Assembly: GCF_963966145.1 (NCBI RefSeq)
Contig: NC_091056.1
Span: 2,812,771 to 2,876,770 of the forward strand
Source: Tenebrio molitor
Lineage: Eukaryota; Arthropoda; Insecta; Coleoptera; Tenebrionidae
Direction: 5' to 3'
Length of the DNA stretch: 64,000 nucleotides
Shown: in pieces, positions 1-10,620 of the stretch
How the letters are laid out: each line of letters begins with the position of its first letter
Position numbering within the stretch: the first letter of the stretch is position 1
Program-made: the position numbers and the translations under genes
Notes under the pieces: model-generated
The model's input: only the letters and a program-made list of their open reading frames with translations
Database searches by the model: none
What the model was told of the DNA's origin: nothing

Positions 1-447
1 TGATGAGAGTGCCACAGTTGCTCCTCAGGGGTACGCAGTTCGTTTTCCCAATAGGGAACATCCTAGCAGAAATACTATAACCTGAAAAATACTATAACCT
101 AAAAACGTCCGTCATTGCACAAACAATGCGGATACCCAACAATGCATATGCATCATTTGAAATGTATCCATAGTTTCAAATAAAGCAGGAAAACTAATTA
201 ATAGGCAGAGATTAATAGGTAACTTAACATCAACAACAGCATTGGTCAGTTTAAATTGCTTCTTTCCTAATCACTATTTAAGATAGATTTTTTTGAACAT
301 TTTTCCTATTATTCCCAGAAGATGATGAATTCACCGTATTATTTTGGTCCGCCAGTTCTGGGAGACCCTGTATTTTTCGGAATTCAGCTATAATGAATTC
401 ATTTGAAATGGGAAATTACCGAAACTGTGTAATTGTTGGAATAGCGG
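1..447. other. left edge, no gene recognised
   Basis: AT-rich sequence with no open frame that I can assign. It may hold the decayed 3' portion of the minus-strand R1-like LINE that starts at 448, but no reverse transcriptase motif is visible here. Confidence 0.4.
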
Positions 448-1092
448 TTATCGCATAAAATCGTATTTCCCTTTTTTGCTGTGTCTTGCTTCGGTGAACA
501 GTTTTTCCACTTCACGGGCGAGTTCTCGATCGGTTAATGTTATTTTTGGAAGTATCCTGCATCGACCGCATGCAATCTTGAACGCATCGCCCCAAATGTC
601 CCGGTTGAGATCTTCGCAGACTTCCCGCCATCTCCTGTCCTTCTCTTCCTTAATCTTTATTCTTAGGTCTTTCCTACTCTTCATATATCTTTTGTACGCC
701 TCTTGCTTTTCTTCTGTCGTGGCGTGACGTACCTTGTTACGTCTGGTCATCACTCTTTTGTTTTTTAGGCAGACCCTTCTTGCTTCGGCCACATCCCCAC
801 TCCAGCACCATACCGGTCGTCGTCCAGATGGGTTGTTCTTTCTTTTCTTAAACACCACTCCACAGGCCTTGGTGATTGCACGCTGCCATTGTTCCACACA
901 GACCTCATCTCCATTTTGTTTCTTTTCTTCCTCAATGTTTTTCCTAAGCGCTTTGCCGAACTCGTGTGCCCGTTCTGAGTTCAACGTCCATCCCGTTCGT
1001 TGTCCTTTCCCTTTGGTTTCTTGCGAAGCTCCCTCCGATTGTATTTCGAATGTGATGTTTTGGTGGTCACTGAGGTTTTCTTCATCAGCCTG
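448..1092 (-). pseudogene. R1-like LINE ORF2 fragment (endonuclease end to pre-RT linker)
   Basis: The frame opens at about 1092 with residues EENLSDHQNITFEI, which resemble the end of the apurinic-type endonuclease domain of R1-clade ORF2, and runs on through a basic linker rich in Lys, Arg and Glu to the stop near 448. The rest of the endonuclease and the whole reverse transcriptase are absent. The fragment joins the ORF1 C-terminus at 1085-1092 without a gap, so an internal deletion has fused ORF1 to late ORF2. In a complete R1 element this protein would nick the target and copy the RNA. The family call is inferred from domain order and composition. Confidence 0.6.
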
Positions 1093-2385
1093 TACCGTCC
1101 ACTTTACTATTCTCCTCGTTTTTTGGAGGAGCCCTTGTTGCCTCTACTTTCGTGGCCTTTCTGGCTTTATCAAGAGCGCTCCGGAAAGCACCACATCCTC
1201 TGCCTCCTGCGTTGTGCCCAAACTTTTGGCATAGTGGGCATGACTCCTCGTTCCCACAATCTCGCGCCGCGTGCCCTTCCCCGCACTTGTAGCAGGCCTT
1301 TCTTTTTTTTTTTCTCTGTGGTTGACTGTCTTGGGTTTTTTGCTGCTGGTAATTTGTGGGTGCATAAATATTTACCCTTACAGTACTTTCCCTAAAGACT
1401 GCTTGTACCAAGTTCCTCATCTTCACGGTGTCGACGCAACTTAGTTTGAGCATCGCCACCTGGTCTATCCCTTCACCCTCCAACACTACTTGGAGTCGTT
1501 TCTCTTCTTCATCCTTGTTTTTGGGAGCTTTTCGAAGCCCTTCTTTCAGCCTCTCGTTCTCCGATCTTAGTTCCCTCATTCGGGCCTCGGCTTGTTTCAT
1601 CCTTTTCCAGGCTCTATCGATTTCTTCCTCGCCGCCTTTGGACATGGGGTCCGTCTAGCATGCCATATCGTTCTTCTCCGCATTCTCCGCTGGGGTTTGC
1701 ACCTTCTCGGGCTTTTCCTTTGGCTTTTCGGCCTCCTTGGGGGCGTCCTCTTCGTTCTCTTGCGGCGTGTTGCAAGCTTGCAGCTGTGCCACCAAGCTTG
1801 TAAGGCTCGCCACCACGGACTTCAGGTCTTTCCTAGGATGGTAAGATTCTCCCACAATTTTGCTAAGCTTTCCTCTTTGTGCAAACAACCGATCCATAGC
1901 CCGTTTCTCGGGGTTTCTTTTCCGGGTCACCTCCTCGTTTGGACTCGGGGTCGCTGTTGCCTTTCTCTTTTTAATTTGCCCTTCCTGCATTTTAGGTGTC
2001 AGGAACGCAGGCGTCTCCTGCTTGGAGCCTTGTAGTAATCTGGTTTTCCCCGGCGTAAGCGACGGCGTCTCAGGTGCTATTTGGCCCGTCACGCTAGTGT
2101 ATTCCCCAGCCTTAAACTTGGACCTACCTGCGGCATCGTCCCACTTCAAATTAAAACACCCAGAATTGTCCCCAGGCGATGACAGAGCTGGCGATGTAGG
2201 CTCCGAGTGGGTTCCTCCCACTCTGCTTAAGCCTAGGTTAAGGGATAACTTTCGGTGTATATTTCTCCCGAGAGCCTTCTCCACCTCCAATACCAACAAC
2301 GGTGGCTTTTTTGCGCTCACTACTTCTACCTCTTGTTTTTCCTGTTTATTTGCCTCTTTCGATAATTTCAGTCCTTTCTTGGACT
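1085..2385 (-). pseudogene. R1-like LINE ORF1 (Gag-like, CCHC zinc knuckles), one stop codon
   Basis: About 430 codons in a single frame interrupted once by a TAG at 1655-1657. The N-terminal half is Lys/Ser/Pro-rich. A coiled-coil-prone stretch (1640-1560, ERLKEGLRK) follows, and then C-terminal zinc knuckles: CYKCGEGHAARDC (CX2CX3HX4C) followed by CPLCQKFGH and a distal Cys. This order is typical of nucleic-acid-binding ORF1 proteins of R1 and Jockey LINEs. The 5' end is lost: upstream of 2385 the sequence is that of a MITE, so the apparent GTG start at 2401 and the residues KNLS come from the MITE rather than the LINE. Confidence 0.75.
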
Positions 2386-2740
2386 TGGAGAGATTTTTCA
2401 CTAAAATAGCCCTACGCCACTAAATACTGCAATGGCTAATTGAGATCAGCGCTAATATGAAAAAAACATCCATTTTCATCCAGAAAACGTGTTTTAACGC
2501 CGAAATCGAAATTCAAATAAATCTACCCGTATAGCAAAATATCCACTTCGTAAGAATCTGGTTGTTTCACGTTTTTAGGTAGCTCAGTTTTGAAGATATG
2601 AACGGTTTTAGGAAAATCCTTCCTATTTTTTTAAGCCATTACGCAACGTTTTTCGCCAAAATGGCAGAGAGAAAAGTTGTTCCTTTTGATGAGTTCTATT
2701 ACCAGTTAAAATTAATGCACTTATTTCAGAAACACCCTGT
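2386..2740 (-). repeat. MITE family A, copy 1 (truncated)
   Basis: Reads on the minus strand from acagggtgtttctgaaataa and matches copies at 23808-24259 and 47220-47690 over most of its length. It keeps only one terminal inverted repeat. The other end was lost where the R1-like LINE begins at about 2385; the match to the other copies stops after ctctccaa. Its intact end lies inside the P-like transposase frame, whose last residues are read from MITE sequence. Confidence 0.8.
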
Positions 2741-3985
2741 ATAATATATACAGTTTTTGGTTGGCAATTCTTGCAAATCAGACAACCTGGTTCTAGTGTA
2801 GTGTTGAAGGACTGTGTTTCAGTGACAATAGGTGCCCCAAACAGGATCCCAGTAGTTGTAGCTACATTGTCTTTCAGGGTCTTTTCAAAATCTTCATCTG
2901 CACAGTTATAAGATTCTGAATGGTTAATAAAATCTAATAGCAGAAGTTTTTTAAATGCACGTTGGAACTGTATCGGTGTTGGGTTGAGCGCATTTCCACT
3001 CTGTTGTCTCACAGTTCCGAAAAAATTCTCAATACAATCTTGGGTTAGCCTCCTTGTTAACAGAAACGAGATCACCTGTTGTTTTAAATAATCAAACAAC
3101 ATAGGGAAAGCTGAAATAGACTGAAGGAGACCCTTAATACAGTTAATAGTGGAAGTCACATCGCTGCCATCTTAATAAGTGTTGACTGTCAAATTTTCAA
3201 AAAGATGTTTACACTCTTGCAAAAGTTGTAGCTGGACAGAAGCCTTTGTGAAGGCCGACTGCAAACATGAAGGTCCTTTAAGTCTGGAACTATTAAATAA
3301 ATCAAAGAAGTTATTGATCGTTGCGAACAAATGGGCAGTTCCTATAGCCGCCGCGGGTAGCATTCCAAAAGCGATATATGTTTCCATAGCAGCTGATACT
3401 GTGTGGCTAAAAACCTGTGTGGCTAGCCTGACACTCATTTTTTGAAAATTTGTAGGTGCAATGTGTTTATCTGTTAGCTTGGGACTAAGACATAGATTTC
3501 GTCTCTTAAGGTCAGAGTATAGAAGGCGTAAGTGCTCCCATGAGGCAATCTTACCATCAAAATTGTAACAATATTTGATTAAATTATCACGTAGTGATTT
3601 AATCAAATGGCACATTGCAAAAAAATTTCGAGAATTTACTTCAAAGTAAGGATGTTCCCTTGTTACACCTAACAGTGACATTAATTGAATAAAATTGGAA
3701 CCTTGATCATTTATGAGGCAGTACACTTCGATACCTAAAACAAACATAATTTATTTGTAAGTCATATGCAAGACAAGACAACACACCAATTGTTTCTAAT
3801 TTGCCAATTGTCTCGAAAACAAGAGGTGCCATGTCTGCAGCTGGACAAGAACTTCCCACAAAATAGTATGCAACTCGAGAGTTGGCCAGAAGGCCAATTT
3901 GAAGATTCAAAAACCATGTGCATTCTTCAGGTAAAAAACGTTTTGCCGTTATTTTTTTCATCTTAAAAATAATCGTTCACGCAAA
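2741..3985 (-). pseudogene. P-element-like transposase remnant with a 52-bp intron
   Basis: The minus strand encodes blocks typical of P-element/THAP9 transposases: a segment ending LVFETIGKLETIG; then, after an intron at 3735-3786 (gtgtgt...ttttag), VYCLINDQGSNF and LGVTREHPYF from the RNase H-like catalytic region; then the C-terminal RLTQDCIENFFGTVRQQSG block. Joining across the intron keeps the frame. One in-frame TAA lies at about 3170. The N-terminal THAP zinc finger is missing, and the 3' end runs into a MITE at 2740. These enzymes cut and paste DNA in the nucleus; this copy cannot be active. The nearest related remnant is at 52618-53400. Confidence 0.8.
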
Positions 3986-4070
3986 CTGCTTTACCGTTTT
4001 TGGTTTTTCGGAAATCGATGAAAACTTAAATTTCAATCAAAATGTTGCGAGCTTTTACAGTTTGGAACAG

Positions 4071-4238
4071 TGCACTTCATTTTCACAAAACACAAAAGAA
4101 TGCAAACACGCAAACTGCAAACGACAGCTTCAACGTGATGACCACAGGTGATGACTGTATTGAAGGCGCACGAACCAGGCCGCGCATGTGCACTGAAATT
4201 TCGGGATCAGTTACGCCCCCAAGTGATCTATCTGGGTA
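4071..4238. repeat. 168-bp direct repeat, left copy (target duplication of RTE LINE)
   Basis: Begins tgcacttcattttcac and ends gatctatctgggta. It matches 6994-7161 with about two differences. It directly abuts the 3' tail of the minus-strand LINE (AT-rich tatattatatatt), as a target-site duplication should. Confidence 0.85.
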
Positions 4239-6993
4239 TATATTATATATTATATTAAGCCCTTTATTCCCGGCTGGGACATAGGGAAGAAACAAATTTT
4301 CTCCATTCGTTTCTGTCTCTCGCAATATACCCCATCTCTGCCACAGATTTATTGGTCTCCCTCAGCGTGGATCTCTTCCAAGTTTCTTTTGGTCGTCCGA
4401 TCTTCCTTCTCCCTATTGGGTTCCAGTAGAGTGCTCTTTTACATATCTCTTTGTCGTCTTTTCTTAACGTGTGCCCCATCCATCCCAGTTTCCTTTTCCT
4501 AATTTCGTGTGCTATTTCTACTTGTCCGGTCTTCATCCATAATTCTTCATTGGTTATAGTGCGGGGCCACCAAATTTTCAATACAGTTCTTAAGCATCTG
4601 TTTATGAATACTTGGAGTTTATGTCTTATGCCTTCTGTCACTGTCCAGGACTCACATCCATATAATAGAACAGGTTTCACCATTGACGAGAAAATTTTGA
4701 GCTTTGTTTCTGTAGTAGTACTGCTGGATCGCCAAATTTTGCTTAGTCTTACAAATACACTACGTGCTTTTGAAACACGTGAAGTTACATCCTTCAGGAC
4801 TCCTTCCTCTCCTGATATTATACTTCCAAGATATGTGAAATCCTCCACCTCTTCTATGATTTCAGAGCCTACTTCTATACTTGTTGCTGCCTTTGTGTTC
4901 AAGCGCATGATCTTCGTCTTGATTTTATTAATTTTTAGACCCGCTTTTTCAGACGTTCTACTTAGGTGATCAATTTTTCTTGTAGTTGTTTCCCATTCTG
5001 GGAGAGTAGGCATATGTCGTCGGCAAAATCGAGATCTTCTAGGTTCTCCTCAAAGGTCCACATTAATCCTCTTTTCTTTTCTTGGACTGTTGTTTTTAGG
5101 ACTTCGTCAATAACTACTAAAAACAAAAGTGGCGAAAGGATGCAGCCCTGGCGGACCCCTATACTGGTCTCGAACTCTTCGGATAGTGTACCCTCATGCA
5201 ATATCCTACATTTGTAGCCATTATATCCCTCTTTAATAAGATTGACAAACTTGTGGGGAAGGCCTTTATTCGTAAGTGCTGTCCACATACATTTTCGGTC
5301 TATGGAATCGAAGGCCCTTTCATAGTCTACAAAGAGAAGGTATAGGGGAGATTGATACTCCATCGATTGTTCTACTATTATCCTCAACGAAACAATCATA
5401 TCTCTACATGCTTTTCCCGACCTGAAACCACTCTGTTCTTTCCGTAATTCTTTATCTAATAATTTTACTATTATATTTAATATTATCTTGTTGAAGGTCT
5501 TGCTAACAATGCTAGTTCTCTCTCGTTTTTGCTGATAGGCCTCTTTTCTTTAATTCTCTTCTCTCTTTAATTTTATTCCAAGTGTCTTGGCTCATCCATT
5601 CTCTTTTCTTGCTTGATTTATACCCGAGTACTTGCTTGCTAGTTTCCAAGAATGCGTCCTTGCAATGCTGCCAAACATCTTGTATTCCTTTGTTGTCATA
5701 GTCTATGGATGCCTCTTTCTCCCTCAACATGTCTATAAATCTCTCTTTGAACTTCTCTTTCTTTAATTTTTGTATATCAAAAATCTTCGTCACTCTAGGT
5801 TTATATTTCTTCTTCATGACTTGTAGCTCAGCTCTAATTTTTGGAACTACTAAGTAGTGATCTGTTTCAATATCAGCACCCCTTTTATTACGTGTATCAA
5901 GTAGGTTATTACACCAAGCTTCACTTATGCATATGTGATCAATTTGGTTTTGGACTTTCTTATCGGGAGATACCCAAGTTATTTTATGACAGTTTTTATG
6001 TTTAAATAGTGTTCCTCCAATCTTGAGCTGATGCAGTCCACAGAGCTCCACCATCATTTCACCATTCTCATTTTTTTCTCCTATACCATTTTTGCCCATT
6101 ATATCTTCTAGTCCATTGTTGTCTGTACCAACTTTAGCATTAAAGTCACCCATCAGCAGGACGATATCTTCTTTAGGAATAGATCCCATTGTGCGATTCA
6201 GTGTGCTATAAAAGACCTCTTTATCTTCAATATCGGCAACATTTGTAGGGGCATAACACTGTACAACTGTAAAATTGTTATTTTTCATATTTATCCTCGC
6301 TGTGATAATTCTATCATTAACTGGTTCCCAAGATATCAGTGAGTCTCGAACTTTGTTATTCAGAATTATTGCAACTCCATTCATATGTTCCCCAGTTGTC
6401 TCGTCTTGGCCTGAATATATTATCTTGTATCTGTCCACTGAAATTTCACCCACACCTTTCCATCTTGCCTCGCTTATTTCCATTATTTCCACCCCATAGT
6501 TTTCCATCTCATGTAGAGCTTGCCTGAGTTTTCCAGCCTGGTACAGGGTTCTTACGTTCCACGTCGCTACTAGAATTACCTTATGCTTCCTGTGTTTTAG
6601 CTTTGTTTCGGTTTCATTGATTTGCTGGTTTAAGGTGAGGAGGTAATCACTCTTCTGCACCCGAGAGTCTTCCTGACCTGTATCTATTAAGTTTTCTTCC
6701 GTATGTGTGTCTTCAGTTTTTCTTGTTACTTTTCCTTTTCTATACCTTTTACGTAGCCGGGTCGTTATCATATCGAATCCATCTGGGAGTTCTCTTAGTT
6801 TTTTGAAACGAGTTTGTGGTTCTTTTTGTCCCATTCCATAATCTGTCCATCTATTTCAGCCTTTTGGTATCTCACTTTGGCTGCAGCGCCCTTTTTCCGT
6901 TCTTCTCGGGCTATATTCCTGATTTTCTTTTGTATTGCCATCTCCTCTCTAGACAGCTCCGATTCAATGTACATGTCTTTTCCTTTCAGTACC
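4239..6993 (-). mobile_element. RTE-type LINE, 5'-truncated, flanked by 168-bp duplication
   Basis: The element lies exactly between two copies of a 168-bp direct repeat. Its 3' end is a short AT-rich microsatellite-like tail (minus strand taatatataatatata), as in RTE-clade LINEs. It carries one ORF2 with an endonuclease domain followed by a reverse transcriptase domain, now broken. No separate ORF1 is seen, which also fits RTE. Confidence 0.8.
4264..5505 (-). pseudogene. RTE ORF2 C-terminal half: reverse transcriptase and tail domain
   Basis: Reverse transcriptase motifs are clear: LLFVDYERAFDSI, the GVRQGCILSPLLF turn and the FADDICLL active site (Asp pair), all between about 5400 and 4970. 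A frameshift near 4962-5013 separates this part from the thumb and C-terminal region, which holds YLGSIISG, VLLYGCESWTV and LGWMGHTLRKDD; these are hallmarks of the RTE tail. The first RT motifs are deleted at the junction near 5510. The element is dead but recognisable. Confidence 0.85.
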
Positions 6994-7043
6994 TGCACTT
7001 CATTTTCACAAAACACAAAAGAATGCAAACACGCAAACTGCAA
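5512..7043 (-). pseudogene. RTE ORF2 N-terminal half: apurinic-type endonuclease
   Basis: A frame of 440 codons (5512-6834) contains the exonuclease-endonuclease-phosphatase signature: TWNVRTLYQAGKL, then E in SEARWKG, then CYAPTN, LMGDFNAKVG and a distal SDHYLVV-like block (here TDHYLVVPKI). These give the catalytic Asn, Glu, Asp and His positions of LINE endonucleases. The frame stops at 5512 after an Arg/Lys-rich linker. The conserved segment that should lie between endonuclease and RT motif 1 is missing, so there is an internal deletion. Residues 6835-7043 lie in a shifted frame, and the last 50 bases of that frame are in the flanking repeat rather than the element. Confidence 0.8.
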
Positions 7044-7161
7044 ACGACAGCTTCAACGTGATGACCACAGGTGATGGCTGTATTGAAGGCGCACGAACCA
7101 GGCCGCGCATGTGCACTGAAATTTCGGGATCAGTTACGCCGCCAAGTGATCTATCTGGGTA
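6994..7161. repeat. 168-bp direct repeat, right copy
   Basis: Same sequence as 4071-4238 with about two substitutions. It abuts the 5' truncation point of the LINE and runs on into the GC-rich block at 7162, so the right copy is the one continuous with the pre-insertion locus. Confidence 0.85.
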
Positions 7162-7372
7162 ACTTATTTAACCTGTGGTTGAGGTGTGAGCCGCAGTTAC
7201 AGTGTGTGACGGTTGGTCCGCGTTCGACCAAACCGTAGCACGGATTTCCCCCGGGTTCGCCAGTTCCCGTGCCACGACTTTCGTGGTGGATCCTGAGGGT
7301 TGAGCCGTCCTTTGTTTTTCGCCGCTCCGCTCAAGCCTTGCCGGCATGGGTGACCCTGCCAGGAGCACGAAA
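7162..7372 (-). other. GC-rich block, possible 5' leader of an older LINE
   Basis: A GC-rich island in AT-rich surroundings. It contains blocks such as ggcatgggtgaccctgccag. The MULE frame to its right stops abruptly at about 7372, so this block looks like the edge of an older insertion. I could not assign it; a LINE 5' untranslated leader read on the minus strand is my best guess. Confidence 0.3.
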
Positions 7373-7527
7373 TTTTTAAGTACTTCTAAAAATATAAATA
7401 GAGGTGGGTGTGTAACATAAAAGATGCCATTAAAACGCGAGTGAAAAGATTCACAAGCATTAGTCGTATGGTCTACACTAGATGATAATTCGGCCCATAT
7501 CCAAGAAGGAAATTTTGCGTTTTCATG
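7373..7527 (-). pseudogene. MULE transposase, C-terminal part (left of mariner insertion)
   Basis: The minus strand encodes FPSWIWAELSSS followed by TTNACESFHSRFNG and ends near EVLKN. This is the segment that follows the catalytic core in insect Mutator-like transposases. It continues the frame found at 8987-9600 on the other side of a Tc1/mariner element, with a one-base frame slip at the junction. The gene is truncated at 7372 by the GC-rich block. Confidence 0.7.
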
Positions 7528-7529
7528 TA

Positions 7530-8984
7530 TACAGAGTGATCAACAAGAATCCAAATCAGAGCAAGCGTTGCAAATTATCGGTCACGTCGTAGCAGAATCA
7601 TACGCAAATAAGCGTTCAAAGCATGGCCGTAGATAATTTGTGGTCTCAAACTCTACTTTATAATAAATCATACCTCATGAATTTTAGACGTTGGAATTAT
7701 AATTGTGCATTTTATTATTATTATAAGATAAGGAAAACAATTTATAAGATAAACAAGAGCAACATTTTACATTTGTAAGAGTAAGTAAATTATCAGCTTT
7801 ATTGCCAAACGCGACGCCACTGGTACGGAGATGTTTCGTTGAAATGTCACATTTTTCAAAATTCAAGGTTGTTGTTGTTGACAATTTAAGTGATTTAACC
7901 TAGAAAACAAATCTTCGATTTCGGCAAGATTTACAGACGTTTATTGAAATTGTAAGCAATAGTTATCCCAGAATAAGTTGTAAAATGGGTTTTACCATTA
8001 AAGAGAAGGCATTTTTATTACATTATTTTCGAAAGAGGGTGAAACAAGAAAGTGAAGACTGGCCTTACTTTGTACCCCCTTACACTGAAGAATTTCAAGC
8101 CAGATGTCCGAACCTGATGGTATTGGTTATCAACAAGTTTATTAATGTCTTAAAATTATAGTGCCTAATTTTAGCGAATCATAGTCCATCATTAAGAAGA
8201 AGTCAGGTCAGTCCTCGGTTCAAATTTCAGAAATGGTGCAAAATGTTCGACAAATTATCAAGGAACATCCCTCAACTTCCATAAGGCGTTTAAGACAGCA
8301 AGTTAAATCGAGTTATGGCACTTATCGCAAAAATTTTGAAGGAGGATATTAATTTGTTTCCCTTGTGTGTTGCAAGAAATAAAACCCACACATTACCTTA
8401 AACAAATTTTCATCATAAATGAATTTTGGCAATCCATTTCACCTGACAGCTTTTAAGTGTTTTTGGAAAACATGAGAGGCGAGTTTGACTCTTTCTGGAC
8501 CACAATGGAAAACATTTCGAGCAGTTTTTGTGAAAACTTATTTTTTGACCTTGGAGTAATTTAAATGTTTTAAACTGCTAGAAAAGATACGAGTAAGTTC
8601 TCAATTAACCAAAAATGAGAGAATAATAACTTTAGCACTTTTCTTACAGAAAACAACAAAACAAAGAATTATGAAAAATAATTACTTTTAAAATTTTGTA
8701 ACCAAAGATTACGTGCCTTATGAAGGAATTTTATGTAACTGTGTGTTTTTTCCTTAATTAGTAATAAATAATAATTAATAATAACTTTCTTTTAAATCCA
8801 TTATTCATGAATTACAAAAAATTTATAAAGGCAATTAATAATAGATTTTTGAGAGGCAGGCAACCAACAAAACGAGTGTGCACAGCAAGTATCTAAAAGT
8901 GTCTGATTAGTATACGACGTACGTTTCGATAAAATAAAAGATGAGGTAGCACTCTTGATTTGGTTTCTTGTTGATCACTCTGTA
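7530..8984 (+). mobile_element. Tc1/mariner-type element with TIRs and TA duplication
   Basis: Terminal inverted repeats tacagagtgatcaacaagaa (left) and its near-perfect complement at the right end bound 1455 bp. The dinucleotide TA flanks both ends (7528-7529 and 8985-8986), the hallmark of Tc1/mariner insertion. It carries a decayed transposase (see 7984-8560) and lies inside a MULE transposase gene. Confidence 0.85.
7984..8560 (+). pseudogene. decayed Tc1/mariner-like transposase (HTH region)
   Basis: Starts MGFTIKEKAFLLHYF. A stop at about 8160 breaks the first helix-turn-helix. In another frame (8232-8345) VRQIIKEHPSTSIRRLRQQ gives the second helix-turn-helix, matching the block EVRQAMEEAPGTSIEHLSQQ of the related transposase at 13570-14580. 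The DDE catalytic region cannot be read. The element is non-autonomous. Confidence 0.65.
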
Positions 8985-8986
8985 TA

Positions 8987-9600
8987 GTGTTCCACCAAAT
9001 AATCTGCCAGTTGGGTAATGCGATTATCTGTGGGTTGTAATGCTCCGAAATCGAATGCGAAACAGTCACCAACTTCCTCAGGATCTAAATATGGTAGTCC
9101 AAACAAATAACGCATCCACTTTCCGGCTTCATCTTCGGGATCATTATATTTTTTAGCTAAACCAAATTTTTGTATTGCCCTAAACCACGCTTGCCCCAAA
9201 TGAAAATGGCAACTCATCCAACGCACTTCCGGTCAACTTATTAAAACAGCGTTACGTATAGCTACTTCAAAATCAACTGCTACAATTTTTGGTTTTAAAA
9301 GTAATTCCAAAGCACGAAAAGAATATAGTGTCCATTTACTAAAACGTGTAAACAAAACAACTATAAAAAGTGTTTAGCACATTGTCTAAACGTTCCATTT
9401 AAATATTTTTTTTTACTTGAACAAAGCAATTTCAAATTAGTCTTGCACGAAAATGTCACAACTTGAGTTTCTTGATCATTCACCAACAAAAAAATTTCAT
9501 TTTTAATTGTCTTTAAATCCAAATTATTCAAGGTACTTATCACTTCTTCTCGAGATTTCGGCAATACGGGCGTAACTTTTCTGCGTATTCGATATACGCA
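8987..9600 (-). pseudogene. MULE transposase, core part (right of mariner insertion)
   Basis: Read on the minus strand, the segments are: a start region with TFSCKTNLKLLCSSKKKY and LNGTFRQCAK (9564-9361); a middle block with KPKIVAVDFEVAIRNAV (catalytic Asp; about 9290); and, after a frame break near 9235, CHFHLGQAWFRAIQ and GLPYLDPEEVGDCF (9226-8987). This order and the CxFHLGQA motif are diagnostic for the MULE DDE core. Stops and shifts make it inactive. A FLYWCH finger that would suit its N-terminus is at 19512-19740 but is not contiguous. Confidence 0.75.
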
Positions 9601-9671
9601 GAAATTTAAAATGCAGATATTTTAGACGGTGAAGAATAAAATCCCATTAATTCAATCACCCAAGTCTTAAA

Positions 9672-9813
9672 ATAGTATATTATACACCAAGGTGAAGAAG
9701 TTCATCATTATAACCGCCAGAGCGTCAAGATTAGAGCCCGAGGCGTGCCGAGGGTTCTAAGGCGCGAAGGCTATAAGGGACTTCTTCACGGTGGTTTATA
9801 CACTATTTTTTCC
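9672..9813. repeat. short foldback element
   Basis: Left arm aatagtatattatacaccaa then ggtgaagaag; right arm is its complement (cttcttcacggtggtttatacactattttt). The arms flank a GC-richer loop with gcccgaggcgtgccgaggg. No coding capacity. Confidence 0.6.
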
Positions 9814-10092
9814 ACTACTAGATACGTTAAAACCCTTTCGGATAATAATTATTGATTAAATTATTTAGTCCGATGCGACGATCCGAGTTCTCATTTTTCA
9901 ACGGTTGTTATGAAAATCGTATACGTTAACCAATGAAATCAACGAAAATCTTTCGTTGCTAGGTGACGGCTGTTCATTATTCACCTAGGTTAATAATGAA
10001 AATTATTATTAACTTTGGGAGAGAAATTCTACTTCTGGGGTCGGTTCCAGAGTCAATAATGAAACCTTCTGAGACAAGTAGTGGAAAAACGT
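9808..10092. repeat. foldback element with ttttccactact ends
   Basis: Outer inverted repeats ttttccactactag at the left and caagtagtggaaaaa at the right bound about 285 bp with no open frame. It directly follows the preceding foldback, and the two share the end sequence. Confidence 0.45.
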
Positions 10093-10409
10093 AATTTTTA
10101 CATGCCTTTTTAAAATGTTGAATCAATTAAGATTTACATAAAAAAAATTTCGTCAATAAAAAATGCTGTAGGGAAAAACTCGTCCTTGAAAGACGTCTGG
10201 TTTGCAAGAAAAAAGCTAAAAACTTTGTTAAACGTGGCTGCAAATGCAAAAAGGTAGACGCGTATGAAACAAACCCGCAATTTTGCAGAATTTTGGTCAT
10301 CCCTTTTCGCAGAAGCGCAGGTGACATATTTGACGTTTATCTTGCTAACCCTACAAACACTTACAAAGTTAAAGACAACATTTGAACGTAATTTATTATA
10401 CTGGATGCT

Positions 10410-10620
10410 TTAATTCTTCCATAAAGGACTAAAACACGATCGGGATATTTTAGCAAGGTAATTTAGTTCACGTACGCTTCCTGTGTCTTCAAATAAATTG
10501 ACGACTCTCTTAACCTTACATTTTGTAAAGCCTACATTTGGATAGTGTTCCACGAGAAAACGAACTGTGTCATTGAAGTTCTTACGACACTCTCCATAGG
10601 CATTTTTTTTTCCTTTTTCA
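10410..10620 (-). pseudogene. DUF4817-type helix-turn-helix fragment of a transposase
   Basis: Within a 114-codon minus-strand frame, residues 48-93 read KNAYGECRKNFNDTVRFL and later VKRVVNLFEDTGSV. That is the pattern of the DUF4817 helix-turn-helix that begins many arthropod IS630/Tc1-like transposases. No catalytic domain follows before the stop at 10410. The fragment lies near family B repeat copy A and may once have been part of the same element; that link is inference. Confidence 0.5.

Noticed and set aside
2386..2401. GTG at 2401 as the true start of R1-like ORF1
   Set aside because: The sequence upstream of 2385 is MITE-derived, so the first residues are not LINE sequence.
4071..7161. 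168-bp repeats as LTRs
   Set aside because: The enclosed element is an RTE LINE with a LINE-type tail; the repeats lack TG...CA ends, primer site and polypurine tract.
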